This document shows positions 1 to 6,216 of a stretch of 8,536 nt of DNA, one piece after another. The notes below the pieces were generated by a model. That model saw only the letters and a list, made by a program, of their open reading frames with translations, ran no database searches and was not told the origin of the DNA. How positions within the stretch are numbered: position 1 is the stretch's first letter; each line of letters starts with the position of its first letter. Source of the DNA: an uncultured Lachnospiraceae bacterium. Lineage in GTDB: Bacteria; Bacillota; Clostridia; Lachnospirales; Lachnospiraceae. The position numbers and the translations under genes were made by a program. The stretch lies in contig CADCOL010000048.1 in assembly GCA_902803015.1 (NCBI GenBank), forward strand, positions 1-8,536, read 5' to 3'.

Positions 1-1239
1 CGAAGCTTTTTCGCCGAATCCTTCAGGAAGACCTTCGATGGATGTAACCGGAATACTCTCTACCCGGCCGCCCTTCATAAGTGCAAGCAGGCCGGTATCG
101 GTTCCCATCAAAAGATATTCGTTATATGCGCAGGTCGAGTTTACAACGGTACGTTCCAGACCGTAACGCTCGAAAAGATCCGTAAAGCGGTTGGCTACAA
201 TCTTCATGACACCCTGTCTGGAGGATGTGAACCAGACATTGCCTTCGTAGTCAACGTACATCTCGTCGATGGAGTTGTTCATCGGAACATTTTCCACCTT
301 GCTGAATTCGCCGTTTTCATATAATCCGATTCCGGTATCTGCACAAACCCAGATGGAATCTCCGACTTTTTCAATCGAGTTGACGGTCTGCAAAGGACTG
401 ACATTAATGATTTCCGGATTCTTCATTCCGTCCTTTAAACTGCCGTAAACGATTTTACCCGTTGAGGTACCGATGTATAAATTGCCCGGTTTGTCAGGGT
501 CCGGCAGGATGGATTTAATGCCTTCGCCGGAAAGATTGAGTCTTGAGCTGTCATAAAAGCCGGTCAGTCTGTTGTCTTCAAAAGTAAAAATCGCACCGTT
601 CTGCGTAATGCCGTAAACCACGCCGTCCGTGCCGGTGCGCAGTTCACGAATGTATTCATCATAAATCTGGGACTCGTAAATAACTTCCACACCGTTGTCG
701 TCCGTATAGGTACCCATGCCGTGAGTCGTTGCAATGTAAATGGTTCCGTCCGGAGCTTCCGTAACGGAACGGATGGAGGAGGATTTCATACCGCCGGTAC
801 GGTTGTACTGCGTGTAAGTGCCTTTCTCCATTTTCACGATGCCGTTGTCGTTGGTACCGATCCACAAACGCTCTTTGCTGTCCACGTAAAGGCTTACCAC
901 ACTGGTAATTCCGGTGCTGACCGAATCAATTCGTTCAAAAGAATTGCCGTCATATCGAAGAAGTCCGCTGTAGCCGCCGATCCAGATAAAGCCTTCCGGC
1001 GTACCGGTAATGGCATTGGCTTCCGATGTGGGAAGTCCGTTCTCGATATTGTAAAGGACCGCGGAATAACCTTCGCCCTGGCCGGTTAAATCCACGGTAA
1101 TTTCTTCCGTCATATCTCCCGCTTCGTCCGCTAAAACAGGCAAAGGAATGCCCAGCTGCAATGCAAAGATTGACAGCGCAAGCATTCCCGCAAGAATTCC
1201 TTTGAGTCGCATTCGTTTTGCGTTATTCTTCTTTTTCAT
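1..1239 (-). CDS. Exported two-component-regulator-propeller (Reg_prop) sensor protein, N-terminal part; C-terminus beyond left edge
   Basis: The frame is open from the ATG at 1237-1239 to base 1: 413 codons with no stop, so the gene is cut by the window edge. Residues 1-12 are basic (KKKNNAKRMR), 13-35 are hydrophobic, and a likely signal peptidase site follows the VLA at about residue 37, so the next part should lie outside the membrane. Residues about 58-400 carry repeated propeller blades with the Reg_prop signature: NGLPTSEANAI then GFIWIGGYSGLLRYDG (83-98), RLWIGTNDNGI (124-134), TIYIATTHGMG (166-176), NLYIGTSTGKI (253-263), SIWVCADTGIG (295-305), NVWFTSSRQGV (334-344). The family senses a ligand, often a glycan or unknown signal, and passes it to a cytoplasmic output. 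In clostridia I would expect a transmembrane helix and a GGDEF or kinase domain, but none is visible. A GGGGGAA ribosome binding site precedes the ATG. The Reg_prop call is confident; the output domain is unknown. Confidence 0.85.
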   Translation of the reverse strand, partial: MKKKNNAKRMRLKGILAGMLALSIFALQLGIPLPVLADEAGDMTEEITVDLTGQGEGYSAVLYNIENGLPTSEANAITGTPEGFIWIGGYSGLLRYDGNSFERIDSVSTGITSVVSLYVDSKERLWIGTNDNGIVKMEKGTYTQYNRTGGMKSSSIRSVTEAPDGTIYIATTHGMGTYTDDNGVEVIYESQIYDEYIRELRTGTDGVVYGITQNGAIFTFEDNRLTGFYDSSRLNLSGEGIKSILPDPDKPGNLYIGTSTGKIVYGSLKDGMKNPEIINVSPLQTVNSIEKVGDSIWVCADTGIGLYENGEFSKVENVPMNNSIDEMYVDYEGNVWFTSSRQGVMKIVANRFTDLFERYGLERTVVNSTCAYNEYLLMGTDTGLLALMKGGRVESIPVTSIEGLPEGFGEKAS

Positions 1240-1258
1240 TCGAGTTCCCCCGTAGCGC

Positions 1259-1284
1259 TCCCGAAAGCGTCCTTCTTTTCGGGA
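1259..1284 (-). promoter_or_regulatory. Hairpin in the 5' leader of the propeller sensor gene
   Basis: An 8-bp perfect inverted repeat (minus strand TCCCGAAA, 10-base loop, TTTCGGGA) lies in the predicted leader of the sensor gene, ending 19 bases before the start codon. The ribosome binding site (about 1245-1251) lies outside the stem. The AGAAGGACGC loop contains a purine stretch. It has no T-tract, so it is not an intrinsic terminator. It could stabilise the mRNA or be a protein or RNA binding site. I do not recognise a riboswitch class. Confidence 0.4.
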
Positions 1285-1332
1285 AAATCTATTCTGAAAC
1301 CGATGTATTGTTTTTATAAAAAATACAGAATA

Positions 1333-1341
1333 ATTATACCA
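1333..1341 (-). promoter_or_regulatory. Extended -10 promoter for the propeller sensor gene
   Basis: On the minus strand the sequence reads TGGTATAAT, a perfect -10 hexamer (1333-1338) with the extended TGn motif (1339-1341). No good -35 hexamer lies 16-18 bases further upstream, as is usual for extended -10 promoters. It lies about 95 bases ahead of the sensor start, predicting an 85-90 base leader, and sits after the end of hemZ. The sensor can therefore be expressed independently of the rel-hemZ operon. Confidence 0.6.
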
Positions 1342-1359
1342 TAAAAGTCTCTTCGATTG

Positions 1360-1382
1360 CACGAATAAATGCTGTTTTCGTG
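1360..1382 (-). terminator. Weak hairpin just after hemZ; poor terminator candidate
   Basis: Directly after the hemZ stop codon the minus strand reads CACGAA, an 11-base loop, then TTCGTG: a 6-bp stem. The following bases (CAATCGAAGAGACTTTT) lack a proper U-tract next to the stem. It may mark the 3' end of the rel-hemZ operon, but termination here would be weak and read-through into the sensor gene is possible. Confidence 0.25.
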
Positions 1383-2891
1383 TCAGCAAAACAGCTCTTT
1401 TTTACGGGCAATCATCTCGTCAATGTTGTCCATATAAAGACCGATGTCCTTGGCTGTGTCGCAGCGGCTGATATCTTTCTCGGAAAGGACGCGTTTTGAG
1501 ACCGTTCCGGCGCCGAGTGCCACGATGGACTGCACCTCTTCCATCATGAGAATGTTGTAAATGCCGTAAAGACCTTCCTTCGCAAAGCCGACGTTTTCCA
1601 GATTTCCCGCAATGTTTTTCTGGCGGTAGAGGTAGTATGGATTCAGGTTCAGGCGTTGTGCTGTTTCGTAGGCCAGTTTCGCAAGGGTGGCGTGACCTTC
1701 ATCCCCCGTTCCTCTCACCCATTCCTTCATCAGAGCACTGCGCTTAATCGCAAGGCTGTGTACGGTAAGCGAATCCGGACGCATCTTCTCCACTTCGGAA
1801 AGCGTATATTCCACTTCACGCAAGCCTTCCCCGGGAAGGCCGAGGATTAAGTCCATATTGATGTTGTCAAACCCTTCTTCCCTGGCGAGCGCAAATGCTT
1901 CGCGCGTCTGTTCCACGGTATGCGCACGTCCGATTCGTTTCAGAGTTTCTTCGTTCATGGTCTGCGGATTAACGGAAATCCGGCTGACGCCGGCCTCTTT
2001 TAAAACGCGCAGTTTCTCGCGAGTGATGCTGTCGGGACGCCCCGCCTCGACAGTGAACTCAAGGAGCCCCGCGGGTGTCGGATTTAGCATCTCCATGAGC
2101 ACCTTCAGTTCGTCTGCCGAAAGCGCGGTCGGAGTGCCGCCGCCGATGTATATCGTATCAAGTTTCTTCCCTGCAAAAGCTTGCTTCGTAAAATCGAGTT
2201 CCTTCTTTAGGCACCCCAGATATTCGTCCACTCTGCTCTGCCATTTTGCAATCGGGTTGGAAAGAAACGAACAATATGCACATCTGGTCGGACAGAACGG
2301 AATTCCGATGTAAAGAGAATATCCGTTAATCGGGTCGATTGCGGAAAGAATCTTCGCCTCTCTTTTTGCGATTTCCGATGCCAGTGCTGCCTTTTCATCG
2401 CTCACAAAACGTGTTTCTTTGTAAAACCTTGCAACTTCCCCGTCCGTGGCACCGTCCAAATACATCTGCCTTGCAGGCTTGGTCGGACGGACTCCTGTTA
2501 AATTGCCCCAGGGAAGTTGTATCCCCGTGATTTCCGACAAACCAAGATAGAGATTACGCATATGTGCCTTCTTGTACTCTTTTTCGTCAAGTCCGTCCGG
2601 CACGGGATATTCGAAACGTTTACAGCCTGCGCAGGCTTTAAATTCTTTGCTATCATCCGACTCCGCAAGCGTGATAACCGTCCTACATTTGTCGTACAAG
2701 CATTCGATCACTACTTCATCACCGAACGGCTCGCCGGACGAATCACCATCCGGTCCGCCCGCCGCAGAGTCCTTCAAAAAAGCGTCAGAACCCACATTCT
2801 GACGCTTAATCTCTTCCTTCGGCCAAAACTCTTTTACCAAAAGATAGGTATCGTATTCGAATTTGTCATTGGAACAAACTAATCTCAACAC
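1383..2891 (-). CDS. hemZ: Coproporphyrinogen dehydrogenase HemZ family radical SAM protein
   Basis: 502 residues, the usual length for HemZ (about 500 in Bacillus). The radical SAM cluster motif CPTRCAYC gives Cys200, Cys204 and Cys207 (CX3CX2C) after YIGIPF. It is followed by the GGGTP SAM-binding motif (250-254), VEAGRPDSI (281-289), the NPQTMNEETLKRIGRAH block (308-324) and the HemZ-type tail RQKNIAGNLENVG (423-435) and ALGAGTVSK (458-466). The family is annotated as oxygen-independent decarboxylation of coproporphyrinogen III to protoporphyrinogen IX in the cytoplasm, but HemN-like paralogues can have other roles and no other heme gene is here, so the exact activity is inferred. Translation starts at a GTG (2889-2891) with AGGAG four bases upstream. 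The gene follows the hydrolase gene by 14 bases and is the last gene of the rel operon. Odd points: a Gly/Ser/Asp-rich stretch at about 38-58, and four extra cysteines (64, 69, 87, 90) in the N-terminal domain. Confidence 0.92.
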   Translation of the reverse strand: MLRLVCSNDKFEYDTYLLVKEFWPKEEIKRQNVGSDAFLKDSAAGGPDGDSSGEPFGDEVVIECLYDKCRTVITLAESDDSKEFKACAGCKRFEYPVPDGLDEKEYKKAHMRNLYLGLSEITGIQLPWGNLTGVRPTKPARQMYLDGATDGEVARFYKETRFVSDEKAALASEIAKREAKILSAIDPINGYSLYIGIPFCPTRCAYCSFLSNPIAKWQSRVDEYLGCLKKELDFTKQAFAGKKLDTIYIGGGTPTALSADELKVLMEMLNPTPAGLLEFTVEAGRPDSITREKLRVLKEAGVSRISVNPQTMNEETLKRIGRAHTVEQTREAFALAREEGFDNINMDLILGLPGEGLREVEYTLSEVEKMRPDSLTVHSLAIKRSALMKEWVRGTGDEGHATLAKLAYETAQRLNLNPYYLYRQKNIAGNLENVGFAKEGLYGIYNILMMEEVQSIVALGAGTVSKRVLSEKDISRCDTAKDIGLYMDNIDEMIARKKELFC

Positions 2892-2905
2892 TCTGCTCCT
2901 TTTCG

Positions 2906-3538
2906 TTAAAATCCGATAAACGGATTGTACATCTGCTCATGCTCAATGGTTGTGAATTCGCCGTGTCCCGGATAAACCTTTACATTCTCGGGCAACTCCA
3001 TCAGTTTCTTTAAGGACTGCTTTAACTGTCCCGCATTGCCGGTTTCAAAATCCGTTCTTCCCGCTCCTTCGCAGAATAATGTATCGCCGCTGAAAAGAAT
3101 TCCTTCATCTTCGCAGTAATAACAGCAGCTGCCTTCGGTGTGACCGGGCGTTTTGATCATTTTAAACTTCATGCTGCCGACTTCGACAACTTCGCCCTCT
3201 TTTAAGAGTACGTCAGGCTTTACGGTATAGCTTTTGCCGACCTTGTAAGAACTGTTTAACTGAGGATCTCCCAAAAGGTTTTCCTCATCTTCGGACGCAT
3301 AAATTGTCGCTTCCGAGATTTCTTTCAAGTCGTTCACGCCCATGATGTGATCGAAATGACCGTGCGTTAAAAGGATTCCTTTCACGGTCAGTCCTTTTTC
3401 GCGAAGCTTCGTAAAAAGGTTTGCACCCTGTGAATTCGGATCAATAATTACTGCATCGTATTCTCCTTCGCGATGCACAAAATAAACATTATTCTCGAGG
3501 ATGCCCATAACGATGCATCCGACTTTCAACTCTGACAT
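2906..3538 (-). CDS. Metallo-beta-lactamase-fold hydrolase, glyoxalase II-like
   Basis: 210 residues, the size of the short bacterial glyoxalase-II-like hydrolases (YcbL/YqgX type). The metal-binding set is complete: THGHFDH at 58-64 (His59, His61, Asp63, His64), His133 in TPGHTEGS, Asp152 in FSGDTLF, and His192 in YPGHGEFT. Such proteins bind two metal ions and hydrolyse thioesters such as hydroxyacylglutathione, but the substrate in low-glutathione anaerobes is not known. There is no signal peptide, so it should be cytoplasmic. The ATG at 3536-3538 is preceded by GGAG, which begins one base after the rel TAA stop, so translation is probably coupled to rel. The gap to rel is 13 bases and to hemZ 14 bases. 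I recall this rel-hydrolase-hemZ order from clostridial genomes. It looks intact. Family confidence is high, substrate confidence low. Confidence 0.92.
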   Translation of the reverse strand: MSELKVGCIVMGILENNVYFVHREGEYDAVIIDPNSQGANLFTKLREKGLTVKGILLTHGHFDHIMGVNDLKEISEATIYASEDEENLLGDPQLNSSYKVGKSYTVKPDVLLKEGEVVEVGSMKFKMIKTPGHTEGSCCYYCEDEGILFSGDTLFCEGAGRTDFETGNAGQLKQSLKKLMELPENVKVYPGHGEFTTIEHEQMYNPFIGF

Positions 3539-3551
3539 TGCTATTACTCCG

Positions 3552-5858
3552 TTAATTACTTGTTCTTTCGATATTCAGCACACTCTCAATCGCACCGAGT
3601 TTATCCACGATATAAGTCAGCTCTTCCTTGCTCTTAATCTCAAAGGAGACCTGAATGGTCGCAACGCCTCTCTTACTGGTTGCCGTGGTAAGAGAGAGAA
3701 TGGAAATATCTTTTTCCGTAAGGGTCCTTGTGATATCCACCAGAAGGCCGTTTCGGTTGTTAGCATAAATGGTAACGTTCGCCGAGTATTTTTCCCCGTT
3801 GGTATCTTCAAGCGCCGCTGCACTCCAGCTTGCGGCAATCATGCGGTTTACATCTTCGCCGACCAAAGCCTTCATGTTAACGCAGTCACGTCTGTGAATC
3901 GATACGCCGCGTCCGCGTGTTACGAATCCGACGATATCGTCGCCCGGAATCGGATTACAGCATCTGCCGAAACGTACCGCAACATCATCCGCACCTTCCA
4001 CAACAATGCCGCCCTTGGAATCTTTCTTGACAGGTTTCCTGCCCTGTGCATCCGAAATAGAATCGAGAATCTGGTCGTCCGTAACGGGCTTTTTGTGCTC
4101 GCGCTCGTAAAGCTCCATCATCTTGTTGTAGACCTGACCTTCTTTGAGGCCGCCGTGACCGATGGCCGCAAGAACGGAATCCCAGTCCTTGAAACCGTAT
4201 TTACGCATCACGTAATCGGTGTACGGAGTCTTAACGATTTCACCGTAATCCATGCCGCGGGGTTTGCAATAGGAAACCAGCAAATCCTTGCCGCGGGTAA
4301 TGTTATCGTCCTTGAATTCGTGTCGGAACCACTGATTAATCTTGTTTCTCGCCTGCGCGGATTTTACGAAATTCAGCCAGTCACGACTCGGTCCGGTGGA
4401 CGAGTTGGATGTCAGGATTTCGATTTTATCTCCGTTCTGAATCTGATAATCGATGGTTGCAAGTTTGCCGTTTACTTTCGCTCCAATCATCTTGTTGCCG
4501 ACCGCGGAGTGAATTGAATATGCAAAATCGACAGGCGTGGAGCCCATCGGAAGCTGCTTTAACTCTCCGTTCGGGGTAAAGCAGTATACTTCGTCGGTAA
4601 ATAAATCCAGACCGTTCTTAACCAGGTTCATGAATTCCGCATTGTCCTCGGAATCCTTCTGCCACTCAAGAATCTGACGCAGCCATGCGAATTTCTGTTC
4701 ATCCGCGAGCGCCACGCTCCTGCCGTCCGAATTTTCTTTGTATTTCCAGTGCGCAGCGATACCGTATTCAGCAATCTGATGCATTTCCTTCGTACGAATC
4801 TGGATTTCGAAAGGCTGTCCGGACTCACCGATTACGGTCGTATGAAGCGACTGGTACATGTTGCTCTTCGGTGAAGAGATATAGTCTTTGATTCGCTCGG
4901 GAACCGGTGTGTAGATGCCGTGTACCACGCCGAGTGCCGCGTAACAGTCGGGGATGGTATCCACGATGATACGAACGGCAAAGAGATCGTAAATCTGATC
5001 GAGTGTTTTATTCTGATTCTTCATCTTCTTGTAGATGGAGAAGAAATGCTTGACACGTCCGTCGATTTCCGCATGAATTCCGGCGTTGCGGATGTGCTGT
5101 CCCACTTCGACTACGATGTCCTGTACGTATTTTTCACGTTCCGCACGGCGGGTGGCGATTTTATCCACCAGATCGTAGTATGCTTCGGGCTCTAAGTATT
5201 TTAAGGATAAGTCATCAAGTTCGACCTTGATACGTGAAATACCGAGACGCTGCGCAATCGGAGAGAAAATCTCCAGCGTTTCGCGCGCTTTCTCAATCTG
5301 CTTCTCGGGCGGCATATGCTTCAGGGTACGCATATTGTGAAGGCGGTCGGCCAGTTTTACCACGATAACGCGGATGTCCTTTGCCATGGCGAGGAACATC
5401 TTTCTTAAGTTCTCAGCCTGTGCGTCCATTTTATCGCGGTTTCCGATTTCCATGCGGCTTAACTTGGTAACGCCTTCCACGATGTCCGCAACGTCCTGAT
5501 TAAACGCATTCTTTAAGTCATCGTATGTGATATCGGTATCTTCGATAATGTCATGCATAATGCCAGCGATGACGGTACTCGTGTCCATCTGTAAATCGGC
5601 AAGAATAATGCCCACGTACAGCGGATGAATGATATAAGGCTCGCCGGATTTACGCAGCTGGTCCTTATGCGCATCATTCGCCATTTCGTAGGCTTTCGTA
5701 ATCTGCTCCACACCGTCCGGATTGTACTTTTTGACACGCGAAATGAGATCCGCAAAGAGCTCGTCGGGAGAAAGGTACTCCTCAATGGACTCAATACGGC
5801 CGTCGTCTATGACGAAATCATTCTGCACTTTTGTGTTGATTTCCGTAATATCCGGCAT
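3552..5858 (-). CDS. rel: Bifunctional (p)ppGpp synthetase/hydrolase Rel (RelA/SpoT homologue)
   Basis: 768 residues, full length for a Gram-positive long RSH (B. subtilis about 734). It makes (p)ppGpp from GTP/GDP and ATP during starvation and degrades it otherwise. Domains in order: HD hydrolase (about 45-200) with Arg69, His78, His102-Asp103 in MHDIIEDT and Asp171 in KLADRLHNMRT; synthetase (about 240-390) with Asp291 in IYDLFAVR, Glu351 in FEIQIRT and EYGIAAHWKYKE (364-375); TGS (about 423-483); helical region; Cys-bearing domain with GRCCNPIPGDD (631-641) and Cys659; ACT (about 690-768). The RIKD at 322-325 is the basic RxKD form typical of bifunctional enzymes, unlike the acidic ExDD of synthetase-only RelA, so both activities are expected. 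The ATG at 5856-5858 has AGAGGG six bases upstream. It is the first gene of the operon and has its own promoter. Nothing looks broken. Confidence 0.97.
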   Translation of the reverse strand: MPDITEINTKVQNDFVIDDGRIESIEEYLSPDELFADLISRVKKYNPDGVEQITKAYEMANDAHKDQLRKSGEPYIIHPLYVGIILADLQMDTSTVIAGIMHDIIEDTDITYDDLKNAFNQDVADIVEGVTKLSRMEIGNRDKMDAQAENLRKMFLAMAKDIRVIVVKLADRLHNMRTLKHMPPEKQIEKARETLEIFSPIAQRLGISRIKVELDDLSLKYLEPEAYYDLVDKIATRRAEREKYVQDIVVEVGQHIRNAGIHAEIDGRVKHFFSIYKKMKNQNKTLDQIYDLFAVRIIVDTIPDCYAALGVVHGIYTPVPERIKDYISSPKSNMYQSLHTTVIGESGQPFEIQIRTKEMHQIAEYGIAAHWKYKENSDGRSVALADEQKFAWLRQILEWQKDSEDNAEFMNLVKNGLDLFTDEVYCFTPNGELKQLPMGSTPVDFAYSIHSAVGNKMIGAKVNGKLATIDYQIQNGDKIEILTSNSSTGPSRDWLNFVKSAQARNKINQWFRHEFKDDNITRGKDLLVSYCKPRGMDYGEIVKTPYTDYVMRKYGFKDWDSVLAAIGHGGLKEGQVYNKMMELYEREHKKPVTDDQILDSISDAQGRKPVKKDSKGGIVVEGADDVAVRFGRCCNPIPGDDIVGFVTRGRGVSIHRRDCVNMKALVGEDVNRMIAASWSAAALEDTNGEKYSANVTIYANNRNGLLVDITRTLTEKDISILSLTTATSKRGVATIQVSFEIKSKEELTYIVDKLGAIESVLNIERTSN

Positions 5859-5918
5859 GGTATCCCTCTAAAATGTGTTGCTTTCGGTGCTTTCCGCACG
5901 CTTACTGAATAATAGTTT

Positions 5919-5924
5919 ATTATA
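5919..5924 (-). promoter_or_regulatory. -10 element of the rel-hydrolase-hemZ operon promoter
   Basis: A perfect TATAAT lies on the minus strand 60 bases before the rel start codon, predicting a leader of about 53 bases. The hexamer 17 bases upstream is TAGCAA, only 3 of 6 matches to TTGACA, so the -35 is weak and an activator or upstream element may help. Upstream of it, plus-strand TGAAATT occurs twice (5956-5962 and 5974-5980), 18 bases apart, and an inverted repeat CAATTT/AAATTG spans 5967-5981. Confidence 0.55.
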
Positions 5925-5988
5925 CTACGTCTTATGGTTTGTTGCTATATTTTCCTGAAATTCACACAATTTTTGAAATTGCGGTTTT

Positions 5989-6033
5989 GAGGCGTCAGTT
6001 TTGCAGAGGGCCTCTGTGATATACATTCGCCTC
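5989..6033 (-). repeat. Nested inverted repeats between the terminator and the rel promoter
   Basis: GAGGCG (5989-5994) and CGCCTC (6028-6033) are perfect 6-bp arms enclosing a second inverted repeat, CAGAG-GGC-CTCTG (6004-6016). As RNA this would be a stem carrying an inner hairpin; as DNA the inner part is a compact palindrome that could bind a dimeric protein. It lies downstream of the strong terminator and upstream of the rel -10, so it is transcribed only by read-through and may instead be a DNA site. I recognise no known element. Confidence 0.35.
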
Positions 6034-6070
6034 GTCCACATAGACTTTCTCGACAAAAGAAAGCGTAAGT

Positions 6071-6106
6071 AAAAAAAATGCCTCTCTCGTCTGCAGCGAG
6101 AGAGGC
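6071..6106 (-). terminator. Strong intrinsic terminator (10-bp stem plus T8)
   Basis: On the minus strand GCCTCTCTCG, a 7-base loop, and CGAGAGAGGC form a perfect 10-bp GC-rich stem (6080-6106), followed by A and then eight T (6071-6078). This is a textbook Rho-independent terminator acting on minus-strand transcription. It ends either the GH43 mRNA (stop codon 110 bases upstream) or a separate small RNA starting near 6163, and insulates rel from upstream transcription. Read on the plus strand it would be preceded by A8 and followed by GGCTCTTT, not a T-tract, so the direction is clear. Confidence 0.9.
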
Positions 6107-6163
6107 GGCTCTTTCGAGAGCAAAACCCATCGCGAGCATCCACTAAGGAGTGGGTGCATCTCT
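6071..6163 (-). ncRNA. Candidate small structured RNA (about 93 bases) with its own promoter and terminator
   Basis: Between a promoter-like site (6170-6198) and the strong terminator lie three consecutive hairpin-forming segments. Hairpin 1 (6136-6157) has arms GCACCCACT and AGTGGATGC on the minus strand around a CCTT loop, with one C-A mismatch. Hairpin 2 (6108-6121) is GCTCT-CGAA-AGAGC. Hairpin 3 is the terminator. Hairpin 1 and its loop expose CTCCTT, which is complementary to a Shine-Dalgarno AAGGAG; C-rich loops of this kind are known in Gram-positive regulatory RNAs that block translation. The UGGGU at 6129-6125 could also pair with ACCCA at 6155-6151, an alternative fold. Against a separate RNA: it could simply be the structured 3' end of the GH43 mRNA, and hairpin 1 fits slightly better on the plus strand, where the mismatch becomes a G-U pair. 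No known RNA family recognised. Confidence 0.4.
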
Positions 6164-6169
6164 ACTGTT

Positions 6170-6198
6170 ATATTAACACTTGATAAAAGTGTTTTCAA
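6170..6198 (-). promoter_or_regulatory. Candidate promoter for the small RNA, TTGAAA-N17-TAATAT
   Basis: On the minus strand TTGAAA (6193-6198; 5 of 6 to consensus) is followed at the ideal 17-base spacing by TAATAT (6170-6175; 4 of 6). It begins 19 bases after the GH43 stop codon and predicts a start near 6163, just before the first hairpin. An overlapping TATAAC two to three bases downstream is closer to consensus but would need a 20-base spacer. Confidence 0.4.
6175..6193. promoter_or_regulatory. Palindrome AACACTT-N5-AAGTGTT overlapping the promoter spacer
   Basis: A perfect 7-bp inverted repeat with a 5-base spacer covers the whole 17-base gap between the -35 and -10 hexamers above. A repressor dimer bound here would block RNA polymerase, so it is a natural operator candidate. 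An alternative is an AT-rich 3' hairpin of the GH43 mRNA, but no T-tract follows on the minus strand. The protein that would bind is unknown; the nearby XRE protein is one possibility with no direct support. Confidence 0.4.
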
Positions 6199-6216
6199 TG
6201 CTTTTTCCCGAAATAA

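Noticed and set aside
721..1089. Plus-strand open frame of 122 codons
   Set aside because: It lies antisense to conserved propeller blades of the sensor gene.
3501..4517. Long plus-strand open frame (338 codons) opposite rel
   Set aside because: It is antisense to the highly conserved Rel C-terminal half, has no ribosome binding site of note and shows no recognisable domain; it follows from rel codon use.
6071..6163. Known riboswitch (c-di-GMP, glycine, THF, TPP, T-box) before rel
   Set aside because: I compared the sequence by eye with the conserved cores of these classes and found no match; the terminator is followed by 147 bases and a separate rel promoter, unlike a simple switch.
5925..6198. 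Several 64-72 codon minus-strand frames in the rel upstream gap
   Set aside because: They run through the perfect terminator hairpin and T8, lack ribosome binding sites (one starts at TTG inside the -35 element) and have no protein-like pattern.
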